NCBI GenBank assembly: GCA_041392065.1
Contig: JAWKMU010000001.1
Coordinates: 372,001-436,000 of the forward strand
Source: CAJQLB01 sp041392065
Lineage (GTDB): Bacteria; Bacteroidota; Bacteroidia; Flavobacteriales; Flavobacteriaceae
Direction: 5' to 3'
DNA length: 64,000 nucleotides
The notes under the pieces: generated by a model
Told to the model about the DNA's origin: nothing
What the model saw: the letters and a program-made list of their open reading frames with translations, nothing else
Database searches by the model: none
Position numbers and translations under genes: made by a program
Shown here: positions 36,261 to 44,297 of the stretch, one piece after another
How the letters are laid out: the number at the start of each line of letters is the position of its first letter
Position numbering within the stretch: the stretch's first letter is position 1

Positions 36261-36821
36261 TTATTTCCGAATTACTTTTACAACACCATCATTACTCAAT
36301 TTAATGATAGATGAAGCTTTAGTGCAAATTTTTTCGCGTTGCAAATTTACAACATAGTCCACACCTTTTAAAATGTCTTCATGTATTTCTTTAAAGGATT
36401 TTGGAGTTGGTTGACCACTAATATTTGCAGAAGTAGACACAATGGCTCCATTAAATTTTCTGAGTAGTTGAAAACAAAAGTCATGATCTGGAATTCTTAT
36501 AGCAATCGTGTTATCTTCAGCAATTAAATTTTGAGCTAAGTTTTGAGGATTATCGTAAATAATAGTTATTGGATTGTTTTCAATATCCATGATGTCATAT
36601 GCAGCTTCAGGAATGTCTTTGATATATCTATTAATCATTCTATCATCAGCAACCAAGCAGATTAAAGCTTTACTATCATTGCGTTGTTTAAGGTTGTATA
36701 TTTTTTTTACTGCTTCTTCATTTGATGCATCACAGCCAATACCCCAAACCGTATCTGTAGGATAGAGAATAAGTCCTCCTTGTTTTAAGGTTTGTATTGT
36801 GTTTTTTATTTCTTGCTGCAT
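36261..36821 (-). CDS. tsaC: L-threonylcarbamoyladenylate synthase (TsaC/Sua5 family)
   Basis: The 186-residue YrdC-fold protein carries GGLILYPTDTVWGIGCDASN near residue 14, the signature that binds L-threonine and ATP, RNDSKALICLV near 47, AIRIPDH near 118 and SANISGQPTP near 136. It makes threonylcarbamoyl-AMP for t6A37 modification of ANN-decoding tRNAs. Length equals the short TsaC type, without the Sua5 C-terminal domain. A TAAATTTG promoter element lies upstream, and the gene is separated from the CCA-adding enzyme by a short linker. Confidence 0.93.
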   Translation of the reverse strand: MQQEIKNTIQTLKQGGLILYPTDTVWGIGCDASNEEAVKKIYNLKQRNDSKALICLVADDRMINRYIKDIPEAAYDIMDIENNPITIIYDNPQNLAQNLIAEDNTIAIRIPDHDFCFQLLRKFNGAIVSTSANISGQPTPKSFKEIHEDILKGVDYVVNLQREKICTKASSIIKLSNDGVVKVIRK

Positions 36822-36844
36822 TTTTTATTCAAATATTTAAAGTG

Positions 36845-36852
36845 CAAATTTA
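36845..36852 (-). promoter_or_regulatory. -7 element TAAATTTG before tsaC
   Basis: The minus strand reads TAAATTTG, an exact TAnnTTTG match, 24 bases before the tsaC ATG at 36821. The -33 element is not clear. Confidence 0.45.
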
Positions 36853-36928
36853 ATTTATATTAGAAAACATTGGTAGTAAATACTTTTTTGTTTGTAATTT
36901 GATAAAAATTAATCTGACTTAAATGCAT

Positions 36929-36936
36929 TACTTTTG
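36929..36936 (+). promoter_or_regulatory. -7 element TACTTTTG before the first LOS glycosyltransferase
   Basis: TACTTTTG matches TAnnTTTG and ends 23 bases before the ATG at 36960, so the leader would be about 16 bases. The nearest TTG (36899) is 27 bases away, longer than usual. The promoter position makes the ATG at 36960 the preferred start over a TTG three bases before it. Confidence 0.5.
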
Positions 36937-36959
36937 CATTGTTTTATTGAAATTTATTG

Positions 36960-37745
36960 ATGAAAACTGCTTTATTAATTTCTACATACAATTGGCCAGA
37001 GGCTTTAGAATTGGTTCTGAAAAGTTTAGAGAATCAGACAATAAAACCCACTGAAGTTCTAATAGCTGATGATGGTTCGGCAGATGCAACAAAATCGTTG
37101 ATAGAAACTTTCAAAAAACAAAGTAGTGTTTTAATTAAGCATATTTGGCATGAGGATAATGGCTTTAAGCGTTCAGAAATACTTAATAAAGCGATTGCAC
37201 AAACAGATTGCGATTATATTATTCAGTTAGATGGAGATTGTATTATGCACTCAAAGTTTATTCAAGACCATATAACTAATGTTAAACAAAATCAGTATTT
37301 GTTTGGTAGTCGCGTTAATATTAGACAGGATTTTTTGACAAAATTATTTTCAAGTAAAAATATACATTTTGGTATTTTTAGTAATGGTATTAAAAAGCGC
37401 ACTCGTAATATACATTCAAGGTTATTGGGCAGTTTTTATAAACCAACCAATGCGCTTTCTAAAAAATTGAGAGGTTGTAACCTGTCCTTTTGGAGAGAAG
37501 ATTTTATAAAAATAAATGGTTACAACGAAGATATGACTGGTTGGGGAAGAGAGGATTCTGAGATGGTTATTAGATTATTAAATAGTGGTATTCTTGGGAA
37601 ACGTTTGCGTTATATGGCTATTATTTATCATATATGGCATAACGAAAAATCAAGGGAACGCTTAAATATAAATGATGAAATTCAGCAAACTGCAATTAGA
37701 GAGAAATTATTAAGGTGCAAAAATGGAATTGATAAGTATTTATAA
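36960..37745 (+). CDS. glycosyltransferase family 2 (GT-A fold)
   Basis: The 261-residue protein has the GT2 nucleotide-sugar half (ALLISTYNWPEALELVLKSL, LIADDGSADAT and IIQLDGDCIMH, the last bearing the DxD-type metal site) and a C-terminal galactosyltransferase-type motif GWGREDSEMVIRLL that holds the catalytic base. Hydrophobic residues are few, so it is a cytoplasmic or peripheral enzyme adding a sugar to a lipid-linked or core glycan. It leads the glycan locus that continues to 42.7 kb. A decayed copy of the same family, with the same last residues (CKNGIDKYL), lies 1.2 kb downstream. Confidence 0.88.
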   Translation: MKTALLISTYNWPEALELVLKSLENQTIKPTEVLIADDGSADATKSLIETFKKQSSVLIKHIWHEDNGFKRSEILNKAIAQTDCDYIIQLDGDCIMHSKFIQDHITNVKQNQYLFGSRVNIRQDFLTKLFSSKNIHFGIFSNGIKKRTRNIHSRLLGSFYKPTNALSKKLRGCNLSFWREDFIKINGYNEDMTGWGREDSEMVIRLLNSGILGKRLRYMAIIYHIWHNEKSRERLNINDEIQQTAIREKLLRCKNGIDKYL

Positions 37746-38882
37746 TTCGTTTTTTGCCTTATCCAAATACCTAATAATTGCTTTTGCGGCTCTTTCAGAA
37801 GCTGTCGATCCTTCTTCGAAATAAAAATTGTTTGTAGAAATTTCCTGTTGAATAGCTTTATAAGCTGTAAAATTATACTCATAATCTTTCAAACAATTCT
37901 TAAGGTATTCAACTGAATTTATTACATCACCACATTGCCAAAATCTAAAGTTATAATCATTCTTATAATTTTCATGCGTTGGATTTAAAAAAATACAAGG
38001 TCTAGGCTTAATGATAAATTCAAATACTTGGCTAGAAACATCACCTAGGTAAACATCAGAATTTAAAATATAGGTCATATTTACGCTTTCTTCACTTCCA
38101 GTATCAATTAAAAAATGTTTAGCTGTTTTAAATTTTTCTGGTATACTTGAGACTTTAAAACCTCCTTTGGTTTGGAAAAGGTTTATGTGTGGAGCAAATA
38201 TTAAATTGAATTCATTTTGATTATAAAAAAACTCTAAAATATCCAATCCTATGTGGTGCCATGAAGAAAGTGGAGGAGAAAAATGTGGATTATAAAGAAC
38301 AGTTGGCTTATTGTTATTAAAAAAAGATTTGTTTCTGTTGGATTTTACTGCATCAATTTTAGGGTAACCAGCAATAACATACTCCTTACTCAAAAGATTT
38401 AGTGTTTTCATCTGCTCAAAATGGTAATTTCCAAACAGTAACTGAAAATCAAAGTCAAGTAAATCTTTGTTGTATGAATATGACCTTCCAACAGGACCAT
38501 GAGGAAATTTTATAAGTTTTGGAAAAGCCTTATCTCCTCTAGTTTCTTTAACATATCTGTGATAATAATCTGTAAAGATAATTGCATCAAAATTGTTAAG
38601 AATATAGTTCATATTTTTTTTTAGCCAAAACCCTTTTCTTGGTAGAGTTCTCCTTTTGAGCTTGTCTGTTAAGGCTCTAAAAGGAGACGTTGGCAGTTTT
38701 TCTACTTTAACTTTATGGTTTTCAAATAGAGCTAAAGTTTTAAAAAAATAGGGTTGACAATTAATATGTGTTAGAACAGTAACATTTGCAATTTGAGATA
38801 ATTCTACTGCAACACTTACAAAGTGATTAACATGATGAATTTCATCTAAATAAATAATTGCTATATTCTGCTTTTTTTTCAT
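37740..38882 (-). CDS. CDP-glycerol glycerophosphotransferase-like protein
   Basis: The 380-residue protein has a GT-B-like layout. FPHGPVGRSYSYN in the middle and YLGDVSSQVFEFIIKPRPCIFL near residue 300 match the H-G and G-D-x-S-S-x-x-x-E-F signatures of the CDP-glycerol:poly(glycerophosphate) transferase family (TagB/TagF-like). In Bacteroidota these enzymes add glycerol-phosphate or related phospho-groups to surface glycans. Its stop overlaps the end of the convergent GT2 gene by 6 bases. Its exact donor is not known. It has no clear export signal. Confidence 0.7.
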   Translation of the reverse strand: MKKKQNIAIIYLDEIHHVNHFVSVAVELSQIANVTVLTHINCQPYFFKTLALFENHKVKVEKLPTSPFRALTDKLKRRTLPRKGFWLKKNMNYILNNFDAIIFTDYYHRYVKETRGDKAFPKLIKFPHGPVGRSYSYNKDLLDFDFQLLFGNYHFEQMKTLNLLSKEYVIAGYPKIDAVKSNRNKSFFNNNKPTVLYNPHFSPPLSSWHHIGLDILEFFYNQNEFNLIFAPHINLFQTKGGFKVSSIPEKFKTAKHFLIDTGSEESVNMTYILNSDVYLGDVSSQVFEFIIKPRPCIFLNPTHENYKNDYNFRFWQCGDVINSVEYLKNCLKDYEYNFTAYKAIQQEISTNNFYFEEGSTASERAAKAIIRYLDKAKNEL

Positions 38883-38969
38883 AAAATGATTTGACTTGCA
38901 AGATTAATAATTTATAGATAAGTACTAATCAATAAAAGCAATATTGTAATTTAGCAATTAAAATAATAT

Positions 38970-39169
38970 TTGCTGAAAAATGCTCTAATAATTTCCATCT
39001 ATAATTCGTCAAAGGTTATTGAGTTTGTGTTTTAAGTGTGTTAAATCAGAGCAAATAACCTGACGAAGTGGTTATTGTAGACGATGGTTCTACTAAAGAG
39101 ACATCAGATTAAAAAACACAATCAAAAACCACCTAAAATGGTGTAAAAATGGAATTGATAAATATTTAG
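38970..39169 (+). pseudogene. decayed GT2 glycosyltransferase remnant
   Basis: This apparently gene-free stretch is the wreck of a GT2 gene. Reading from TTG 38970 gives a start LKNALIISIYNSSKVIEFVF, then stops. After frameshifts the frame at about 39059 gives PDEVVIVDDGSTKETSD, the second conserved GT2 block. From about 39139 it gives KWCKNGIDKYL and a stop, matching the C-terminal end of the intact GT2 at 37745. The order is kept but the middle of the gene (about 550 bases) is deleted and at least three frames are broken. The stop is directly followed by the GTG of the kinase gene, so the remnant may still supply its promoter region. Confidence 0.8.
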
Positions 39170-39937
39170 GTGAAAAATAAGCTAATTATACATAAAGATT
39201 TTGAGAACTATCGCAATAGTTTAGACGATATAATAAAGAATTTCGACACCAAAGGAATAACTTTTGGAAACCAAGACAGAAACTCTTTAAAATTGTTCGA
39301 TTTCAATAGTATAACTATTAATGTAAAATCCTTTAGGATACCAAATTTAATCAATCAAATTGCGTATAAGTTTTTTAGAAAGAGCAAAGCTCAAAGGTCT
39401 TTTGAGTATGCAAATAAACTTAAAAAATTAGGTATTGGCACACCACAACCCATTGCTTATTATTTGTTTGAAAAACCTTTGCTTTTTAGTAAAAGTTATT
39501 ATATAAGCCAGCAGCAAGATTGCGACTTGACGTTTAGGGAACTTACCACAGATTTAAATTACCCTGACCATGAAAACATTCTAAGAGCTTTTACAAGGTT
39601 TACTTACGGACTGCATGAAAAACAGGTGCTTTTTTTAGATCATTCGCCAGGGAACACATTGATTAAAAAAGAAGAGAATGAATATAAATTCTTTTTGGTT
39701 GATTTAAACAGGATGATATTCAAACCATTGGATTTTAATACAAGAATTAAAAACTTTGCTCGCTTAACCATCCAAGAGTCTATGGTTAAGATTATGAGCG
39801 ATGAATATGCAAAATGCTCAGGCGAAAATTATGACCAGATTTTTAATTTAATGTGGAAAGAAACACAAGCATTTCAAGAAAAATACCACAGAAAGAGACG
39901 ACTAAAAAAGAGACTTAAATTTTGGAAAAAAGATTAA
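39170..39937 (+). CDS. LPS core kinase-like protein (KdkA/InaA/RIO-like)
   Basis: The 255-residue protein starts with GTG. It has the atypical kinase fold of the lipopolysaccharide kinase (Kdo/WaaP/InaA) family: an N-lobe with KSFRIPNLINQIAYKFF, the alpha-C-like FEYANKLKKLGIGTPQPIAYY, and a catalytic loop LFLDHSPGNTLI (residues about 155-167) with LVDLNRM as the metal-binding motif (near 186). Such enzymes phosphorylate Kdo or heptose of the lipid A-core. Its neighbours are glycosyltransferases of the same locus. The tail ends in a strongly basic stretch (KRRLKKRLKFWKKD), probably for membrane contact. It converges on the next GT2 with a 4-base overlap. Confidence 0.75.
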   Translation: MKNKLIIHKDFENYRNSLDDIIKNFDTKGITFGNQDRNSLKLFDFNSITINVKSFRIPNLINQIAYKFFRKSKAQRSFEYANKLKKLGIGTPQPIAYYLFEKPLLFSKSYYISQQQDCDLTFRELTTDLNYPDHENILRAFTRFTYGLHEKQVLFLDHSPGNTLIKKEENEYKFFLVDLNRMIFKPLDFNTRIKNFARLTIQESMVKIMSDEYAKCSGENYDQIFNLMWKETQAFQEKYHRKRRLKKRLKFWKKD

Positions 39938-40692
39938 GAACCTTTCTTGATTAATTCTCGTAATTTGGTGTATTTTAAAAATGTAATGTTTGCTGTTTGT
40001 GCACAAATTACAAAGCCATTTACACCATCTAAAAAACCTAAGCGTAAAAAGTAAGCCTTAATAAAAGCCCAAGTTGGGTTAAACACTATTTTCCAAAAAG
40101 GCGCTTTTTTTCCTAATTCGTAATAAGCCTTAGCAGAAACTGTCGAAAAATGCTCAGTTTTTTTATTAAATTCAGAATAGGTTTGGTAAGTCCAATGCAA
40201 AATATCTCCTTTTAATTTGCCTACTGTGGCATCTTCATACATTTTAAAAGTCTCATGTATTTTATGTCCTGTCCATTCTCCTTTACGCCTATCAAAAACA
40301 CGTAATTTTTTGTTTGGATACCAATCAGAATGTTTTATCCATTGACCACAAAAGTTATTGAAACGGTTTGCAAAATAACCATCGTACAACCAATTTTCTT
40401 TTAATTTTGCAATAGATTGCTTTAAGGTTTCAGACAGAGCCTCATCTCCATCAAGTGAAACAATATAATTGTATGACGCTTGCTTTAAAGCAAAGTTTTT
40501 TTGATCAACATAGCCTAAAAAGTCTTGTTCAATAAATGTTACATTGTGTTTTTGGCAAATTGATTTTGTACCATCTGTAGAGAAGGAGTCCACAACTACA
40601 ATTTCATCGACTATACCAATAAGAGACTGTAAGCATTTTTCGATATTTCGCTCTTCGTTGTAGGTAATAATAACTCCAGACAGTTTTATCAT
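39934..40692 (-). CDS. glycosyltransferase family 2 (WaaE/KdtX-like)
   Basis: The 252-residue protein is of the WaaE type: LSGVIITYNEERNIEKCLQS at the start, DEIVVVDSFSTDGT, then VSLDGDEALS (the metal-binding block), and the downstream GQWIKHSDWYPNKKLRVFDR and GKLKGDILHWTY typical of this subfamily, which adds beta-glucose or a similar residue to the inner core of LPS. There is one hydrophobic segment near the end that may attach it to the membrane. It is divergent from the following GT2 by 44 bases. The acceptor sugar cannot be inferred. Confidence 0.85.
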   Translation of the reverse strand: MIKLSGVIITYNEERNIEKCLQSLIGIVDEIVVVDSFSTDGTKSICQKHNVTFIEQDFLGYVDQKNFALKQASYNYIVSLDGDEALSETLKQSIAKLKENWLYDGYFANRFNNFCGQWIKHSDWYPNKKLRVFDRRKGEWTGHKIHETFKMYEDATVGKLKGDILHWTYQTYSEFNKKTEHFSTVSAKAYYELGKKAPFWKIVFNPTWAFIKAYFLRLGFLDGVNGFVICAQTANITFLKYTKLRELIKKGS

Positions 40693-40736
40693 TTTTTATT
40701 TCTGATGAGTTGGTAAAAATAGTTAATTTTACATCA

Positions 40737-41564
40737 ATGAATACAATAGCTGTTTCTGTAATTATCAGCACATATAACAATCCGCTTTGGTTGCAAAAAG
40801 TACTGTGGAGTTATGATGTGCAAACTTTTAAAGATTTTGAGGTTGTTATAGCTGATGATGGCTCTAACGATGAAACCAAAAAGCTTATAGAACAAATAAA
40901 GAAAGAAGTCAAATACCCAATTCAGCATATTTGGCACGAAGATAATGGGTTTCAAAAAACTATTATTTTAAACAAGGCAACTGTAGCCGCAAAAGCAGAT
41001 TATTTGCTGTATACTGATGGCGATTGTGTGGCTCGACAAGATTTTATAGAAGCTCATATAAAACATAAAGAACAAGGTTTTTTCTTATCAGGTGGTTATT
41101 TTAAATTACCAATGACTATTAGCAAATTAATTACAAAGGCTGATATAGATAGCCAAAATTGTTTTGACATAAGTTGGCTTAAAAAACATGGACTAGGGTC
41201 TACTTTTAAGAACAACAAATTAACATCAAAAGGTTTAAAGGCCAAGCTGTTAAACACATTTACACCAACAACCGCAACTTGGAATGGACACAATGCTTCG
41301 GGTTTTAAAGCCGATATTTTGAGAGTAAATGGTTATGATGAGCGTATGCAGTATGGTGGTGAAGATAGAGAATTGGGCGAACGCTTGTTCAATTTAAAAA
41401 TAAAGGCAAAGCAGTTAAGATATAGTGCTATTTGTGTGCATTTAGACCATGAACGAGGTTACGTAAAGCCTGAAATGATTGAGAAAAATCTTAAAATAAG
41501 GGCTACTACAAAAGGAGAAAAACGAGTGTGGACAAACTTTGGAATAGTTAAAAATTCACTTTAG
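40737..41564 (+). CDS. glycosyltransferase family 2
   Basis: Start is placed at ATG 40737 (MNTIAVSVIISTYNNPLWLQ); a TTG nine codons earlier is less likely. The 275 residues carry VIADDGSNDET, the metal motif LYTDGDCVAR and, near residue 200, NGYDERMQYGGEDRELGERL, the acceptor-side catalytic segment seen in galactosyltransferase-C-type GT2 enzymes. It is related to the GT2 at 36960 (both share the HIWHEDNGF motif), implying a locus expanded by duplication. It is part of the lipooligosaccharide region. Confidence 0.85.
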   Translation: MNTIAVSVIISTYNNPLWLQKVLWSYDVQTFKDFEVVIADDGSNDETKKLIEQIKKEVKYPIQHIWHEDNGFQKTIILNKATVAAKADYLLYTDGDCVARQDFIEAHIKHKEQGFFLSGGYFKLPMTISKLITKADIDSQNCFDISWLKKHGLGSTFKNNKLTSKGLKAKLLNTFTPTTATWNGHNASGFKADILRVNGYDERMQYGGEDRELGERLFNLKIKAKQLRYSAICVHLDHERGYVKPEMIEKNLKIRATTKGEKRVWTNFGIVKNSL

Positions 41565-41595
41565 AATTTCCTTGTTAACTCAACAAAAGTTGTTT

Positions 41596-42657
41596 TTAAA
41601 GTTTAAACTGTTGTAAAAAAGCATTAAGTTTTGGAGTAATTAACCCAGGAAAAAAATTGTTGTAAAGCTTAAAAGTATTAGACTTTATGATTTTAGACGA
41701 TTTGCCATCAAATAGCTCAATTTTTTCGTCTTTTAAATGAACTGAAACATGAGTTTTACCATCTTCAAACATATTCCACGCTTCTTTTAAAATCCAAGGA
41801 GAAAATATAGTAAATGTAGAAATGCCTAATGCTTTGGCCATATTTACGGCTCCACCTTCATTGCCAATAAGAGCATCACAATGTTTTGTAATGGCTAAAA
41901 ACTCACGTAAACTTTTTCCAAAGACATTAAAATGAATATGTTTTTTTGACTCCTTTTTACAAAGGTTGAATACTGTTTTGGCTTCGTTTATTTGGTTAGG
42001 AATGTAGTTAAATAAAATTTGACCTTTCGTTTCTTTAACAATATTATCAATAATTTTTGCCATATATGCTAAAGGATAGGTTTTGCTATCATCACTTCCT
42101 AAAACACTTATCATAAAAAGAGGCTTTTTTAAATCTATATTAGAGTCTTCTAAAAGTTTTTTTGAAGCAACAATTTCCTGTTCTGTTAAATATATTTTTG
42201 GTTTAATTATTTCAGGATAAATGCCAAGAGGTTCTAATAGCTTTAGCCTATTTTCAATAGCTAATCCAGCATTTGATTTAGGTGTTTTTTCTTCTTTTAC
42301 AGTATGGGAATATAAAAAAGATGTATACCATTTATATTTTGAAATTCTAATTTTTGCATCCGAAGATTTCGTAATTAGGTTGCTCGATGTTTTAGAGTAA
42401 ACATCAATAACTGCATCGTATTTTTCAGCTTTTATCTGTTTTAAAAATGAATAAAAATTTCTTTTATTGGACTCAATTTCTGGAGTTATGATTTTTAATT
42501 TGTCTATAAACGGATTATGTTCAACAACTGCTGAAGTATTTTGGTTAATAAGGTAATGCAACTGAGCTTCAGAAAATTTTTGTTTGATGGCTTCAAATAA
42601 AATACTCGATGTAAGTACATCGCCAATCATTTTTTGTTGTATGATTAAAATTTTCAT
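41596..42657 (-). CDS. glycosyltransferase family 9 (heptosyltransferase-like)
   Basis: The 353-residue protein has the GT9 start KILIIQQKMIGDVLTSSILFEAIKQ, where the Gly-Asp-x-(L/V) turn contacts the nucleotide sugar, and NEGGAVNMAKALGISTFTIFSP near residue 265, equivalent to the GNDSGPxHxAAA signature of WaaC/WaaF but with NEGG in place of NDSG. These enzymes add L-glycero-D-manno-heptose or similar sugars to the lipid A-Kdo core. It closes the glycan locus. Residues that fix heptose over other donors cannot be judged. Confidence 0.82.
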   Translation of the reverse strand: MKILIIQQKMIGDVLTSSILFEAIKQKFSEAQLHYLINQNTSAVVEHNPFIDKLKIITPEIESNKRNFYSFLKQIKAEKYDAVIDVYSKTSSNLITKSSDAKIRISKYKWYTSFLYSHTVKEEKTPKSNAGLAIENRLKLLEPLGIYPEIIKPKIYLTEQEIVASKKLLEDSNIDLKKPLFMISVLGSDDSKTYPLAYMAKIIDNIVKETKGQILFNYIPNQINEAKTVFNLCKKESKKHIHFNVFGKSLREFLAITKHCDALIGNEGGAVNMAKALGISTFTIFSPWILKEAWNMFEDGKTHVSVHLKDEKIELFDGKSSKIIKSNTFKLYNNFFPGLITPKLNAFLQQFKL

Positions 42658-42724
42658 TTACTACTAAAAAAACATCTATACAATTCCAACTTAAAGACTA
42701 ATTTTTTTAAATTTTGGAGATTGT

Positions 42725-43540
42725 TTATACCGCAACGTTATACTCACGCAAAGCATCGTTTAACGATGTCTTTTTATTAGTACTTTCCTTGCGCTTTCCG
42801 ATTATTAATGCACAAGGAACTTGATAGTCACCAGCTGGAAAGGTCTTTGTATAACTTCCTGGAATAACCACTGAGCGTTCAGGCACAACACCTTTAGTTT
42901 CAATAGGTTTTTCTCCAGTAACATCTATAATTTTTGTGCTCATTGTAAGTACCACGTTAGCTCCTAAAACGGCTTCTTTTTCTACACGAACACCTTCGAC
43001 AACAATACATCGTGACCCAATAAATGCGCCATCTTCTATAATTACTGGAGCAGCTTGCAAAGGTTCTAAAACACCACCAATGCCTACTCCACCAGAAAGG
43101 TGTACATTTTTTCCAATTTGAGCACAGCTACCAACGGTTGCCCAAGTATCAACCATAGTACCTTCATCTACATAAGCACCAATGTTTACGTAGCTTGGCA
43201 TCATAATAACACCTTTTGAAACATAAGCCCCATAACGAGCTGTTGCAGGCGGAACAACGCGAACACCTTTTTTAGCATAATTTCGCTTTAATTCCATTTT
43301 ATCATGATACTCAAAAATTCCTGCTTCCCAAGTTTCCATTTGCTGAATTGGGAAGTAAAGAACCACAGCTTTTTTTACCCATTCATTTACCTGCCAACCA
43401 TTATTTTTTGGTTCTGCAACACGCAATGTTCCTGCGTCAAGTTCAGAAATTACCTGTCTTATAGCTTTTACAGTTAAGGAATCTTTCAGCAATTCACGAT
43501 TGTCCCAAGCATTTTCTATTGTGGTTCTTAAATCTGTCAT
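42725..43540 (-). CDS. dapD: tetrahydrodipicolinate N-succinyltransferase
   Basis: The 271-residue protein is a left-handed parallel beta-helix acyltransferase with hexapeptide repeats over residues about 100-220 (MMPSYVNIGAYVDEGTMVDT, IGKNVHLSGGVGIGGVLEP, IEDGAFIGSRCIVVEGVRVE). It transfers succinyl from succinyl-CoA to tetrahydrodipicolinate in the lysine/DAP pathway, using the product of the TCA step served by sucC. Length is typical of DapD (about 274). A TATCTTTG promoter element lies 18 bases before the ATG. It is divergent from a short region with an orphan terminator. Confidence 0.95.
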   Translation of the reverse strand: MTDLRTTIENAWDNRELLKDSLTVKAIRQVISELDAGTLRVAEPKNNGWQVNEWVKKAVVLYFPIQQMETWEAGIFEYHDKMELKRNYAKKGVRVVPPATARYGAYVSKGVIMMPSYVNIGAYVDEGTMVDTWATVGSCAQIGKNVHLSGGVGIGGVLEPLQAAPVIIEDGAFIGSRCIVVEGVRVEKEAVLGANVVLTMSTKIIDVTGEKPIETKGVVPERSVVIPGSYTKTFPAGDYQVPCALIIGKRKESTNKKTSLNDALREYNVAV

Positions 43541-43557
43541 TTTTATTCAATTTAAAG

Positions 43558-43565
43558 CAAAGATA
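43558..43565 (-). promoter_or_regulatory. -7 element TATCTTTG before dapD
   Basis: Minus-strand TATCTTTG, an exact TAnnTTTG match, ends 17 bases before the dapD ATG at 43540. The -33 element is not clear. Confidence 0.5.
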
Positions 43566-43720
43566 AATCTAATTTTATTTTTGTTTATAAGAATGTGACT
43601 TAATTAAATGTGTTGTGTCTTAAAAATACAAGTTAACAACATTACCTTAAAGTTAGCTTTTTTGATTGATTGAATTAGGTATCGTAGATACTTACCTACA
43701 CATGATTATGTTGGTTGTAA

Positions 43721-43748
43721 CGCTCTAAAATTTTAGAGCGTTTTTTTT
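43721..43748 (+). terminator. orphan intrinsic terminator before ruvX
   Basis: CGCTCTAAAATTTTAGAGCG is a perfect 20-base palindrome followed by eight T residues on the plus strand, a textbook terminator. No plus-strand gene precedes it: the gene to the left, dapD, runs the other way and begins at 43540. It therefore probably ends a short transcript that starts within 43541-43720, such as a small RNA or leader. The 180 bases before it contain a small hairpin (GTATC-GTA-GATAC near 43679) but no convincing gene. Confidence 0.8.
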
Positions 43749-43755
43749 ATTTTTG
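43748..43755 (+). promoter_or_regulatory. -7 element TATTTTTG of ruvX, at the edge of the terminator T tract
   Basis: TATTTTTG (TAnnTTTG) begins at the last T of the upstream terminator and lies 12 bases before the ruvX ATG at 43768. The implied leader is only a few bases. The position excludes the TTG at 43753 as start codon, because it would lie inside the promoter. Confidence 0.55.
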
Positions 43756-43767
43756 CATTTTGAAACT

Positions 43768-44178
43768 ATGGGAAGAGTTTTAGCAATAGATTATGGTAAA
43801 GTAAGAACAGGAATAGCAGTTACTGATGAGTTACAGCTTATAGCTTCTGGGCTTACCACTGTATTTACAAAAGAATTGCTGTCTTTTTTAGTTTCTTATG
43901 TTGAGGTTGAAAATGTAGAAGCATTTGTTGTTGGGCAGCCAAAACAAATGAACAACGAACCTTCTGAAAGTGAAGTTCTTATAGAAGGTTTTCTCAATAG
44001 GTTAAGAAAAAAAATTCCAAATATTCCAGTTTTTCGTGTTGATGAACGATTTACTTCCAAAATGGCTTTTCAGACCATGATAGATAGTGGATTAAAGAAA
44101 AAACAAAGGCAAAATAAGGCGCTTATTGACGAAATTAGTGCGACAATTATTCTTCAAGCCTATTTAAATTCTAAGTAA
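43768..44178 (+). CDS. ruvX: putative pre-16S rRNA nuclease / Holliday junction resolvase RuvX (YqgF)
   Basis: Start is ATG 43768 (MGRVLAIDYGKVRTGIAVTD) with a promoter element just upstream. The 136-residue RNase H-fold protein has the acidic residues of YqgF: LAIDYG near the start, VGQPKQMNNEPSE near residue 68, FRVDERFTSKMA near 92 and DEISATIILQAYL at the end. It acts in 16S rRNA 5' maturation in E. coli. Length fits the family (about 138). It is followed by a T9SS type-A protein and def. Confidence 0.93.
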   Translation: MGRVLAIDYGKVRTGIAVTDELQLIASGLTTVFTKELLSFLVSYVEVENVEAFVVGQPKQMNNEPSESEVLIEGFLNRLRKKIPNIPVFRVDERFTSKMAFQTMIDSGLKKKQRQNKALIDEISATIILQAYLNSK

Positions 44179-44297
44179 AAATTAAATTTTTTTGCATTTT
44201 ATCGAAAAAATATGTACTTTAACGATAAAATTGTTTTGCCTGCTATAGCAAAATACGTTTTAATTATATAAAAAACTGAGTTTAAACCCAATTAAGT

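Noticed and set aside
43608..43673. 21-codon frame before the orphan terminator
   Set aside because: Too short, no composition or context support; left as part of the possible small RNA region.
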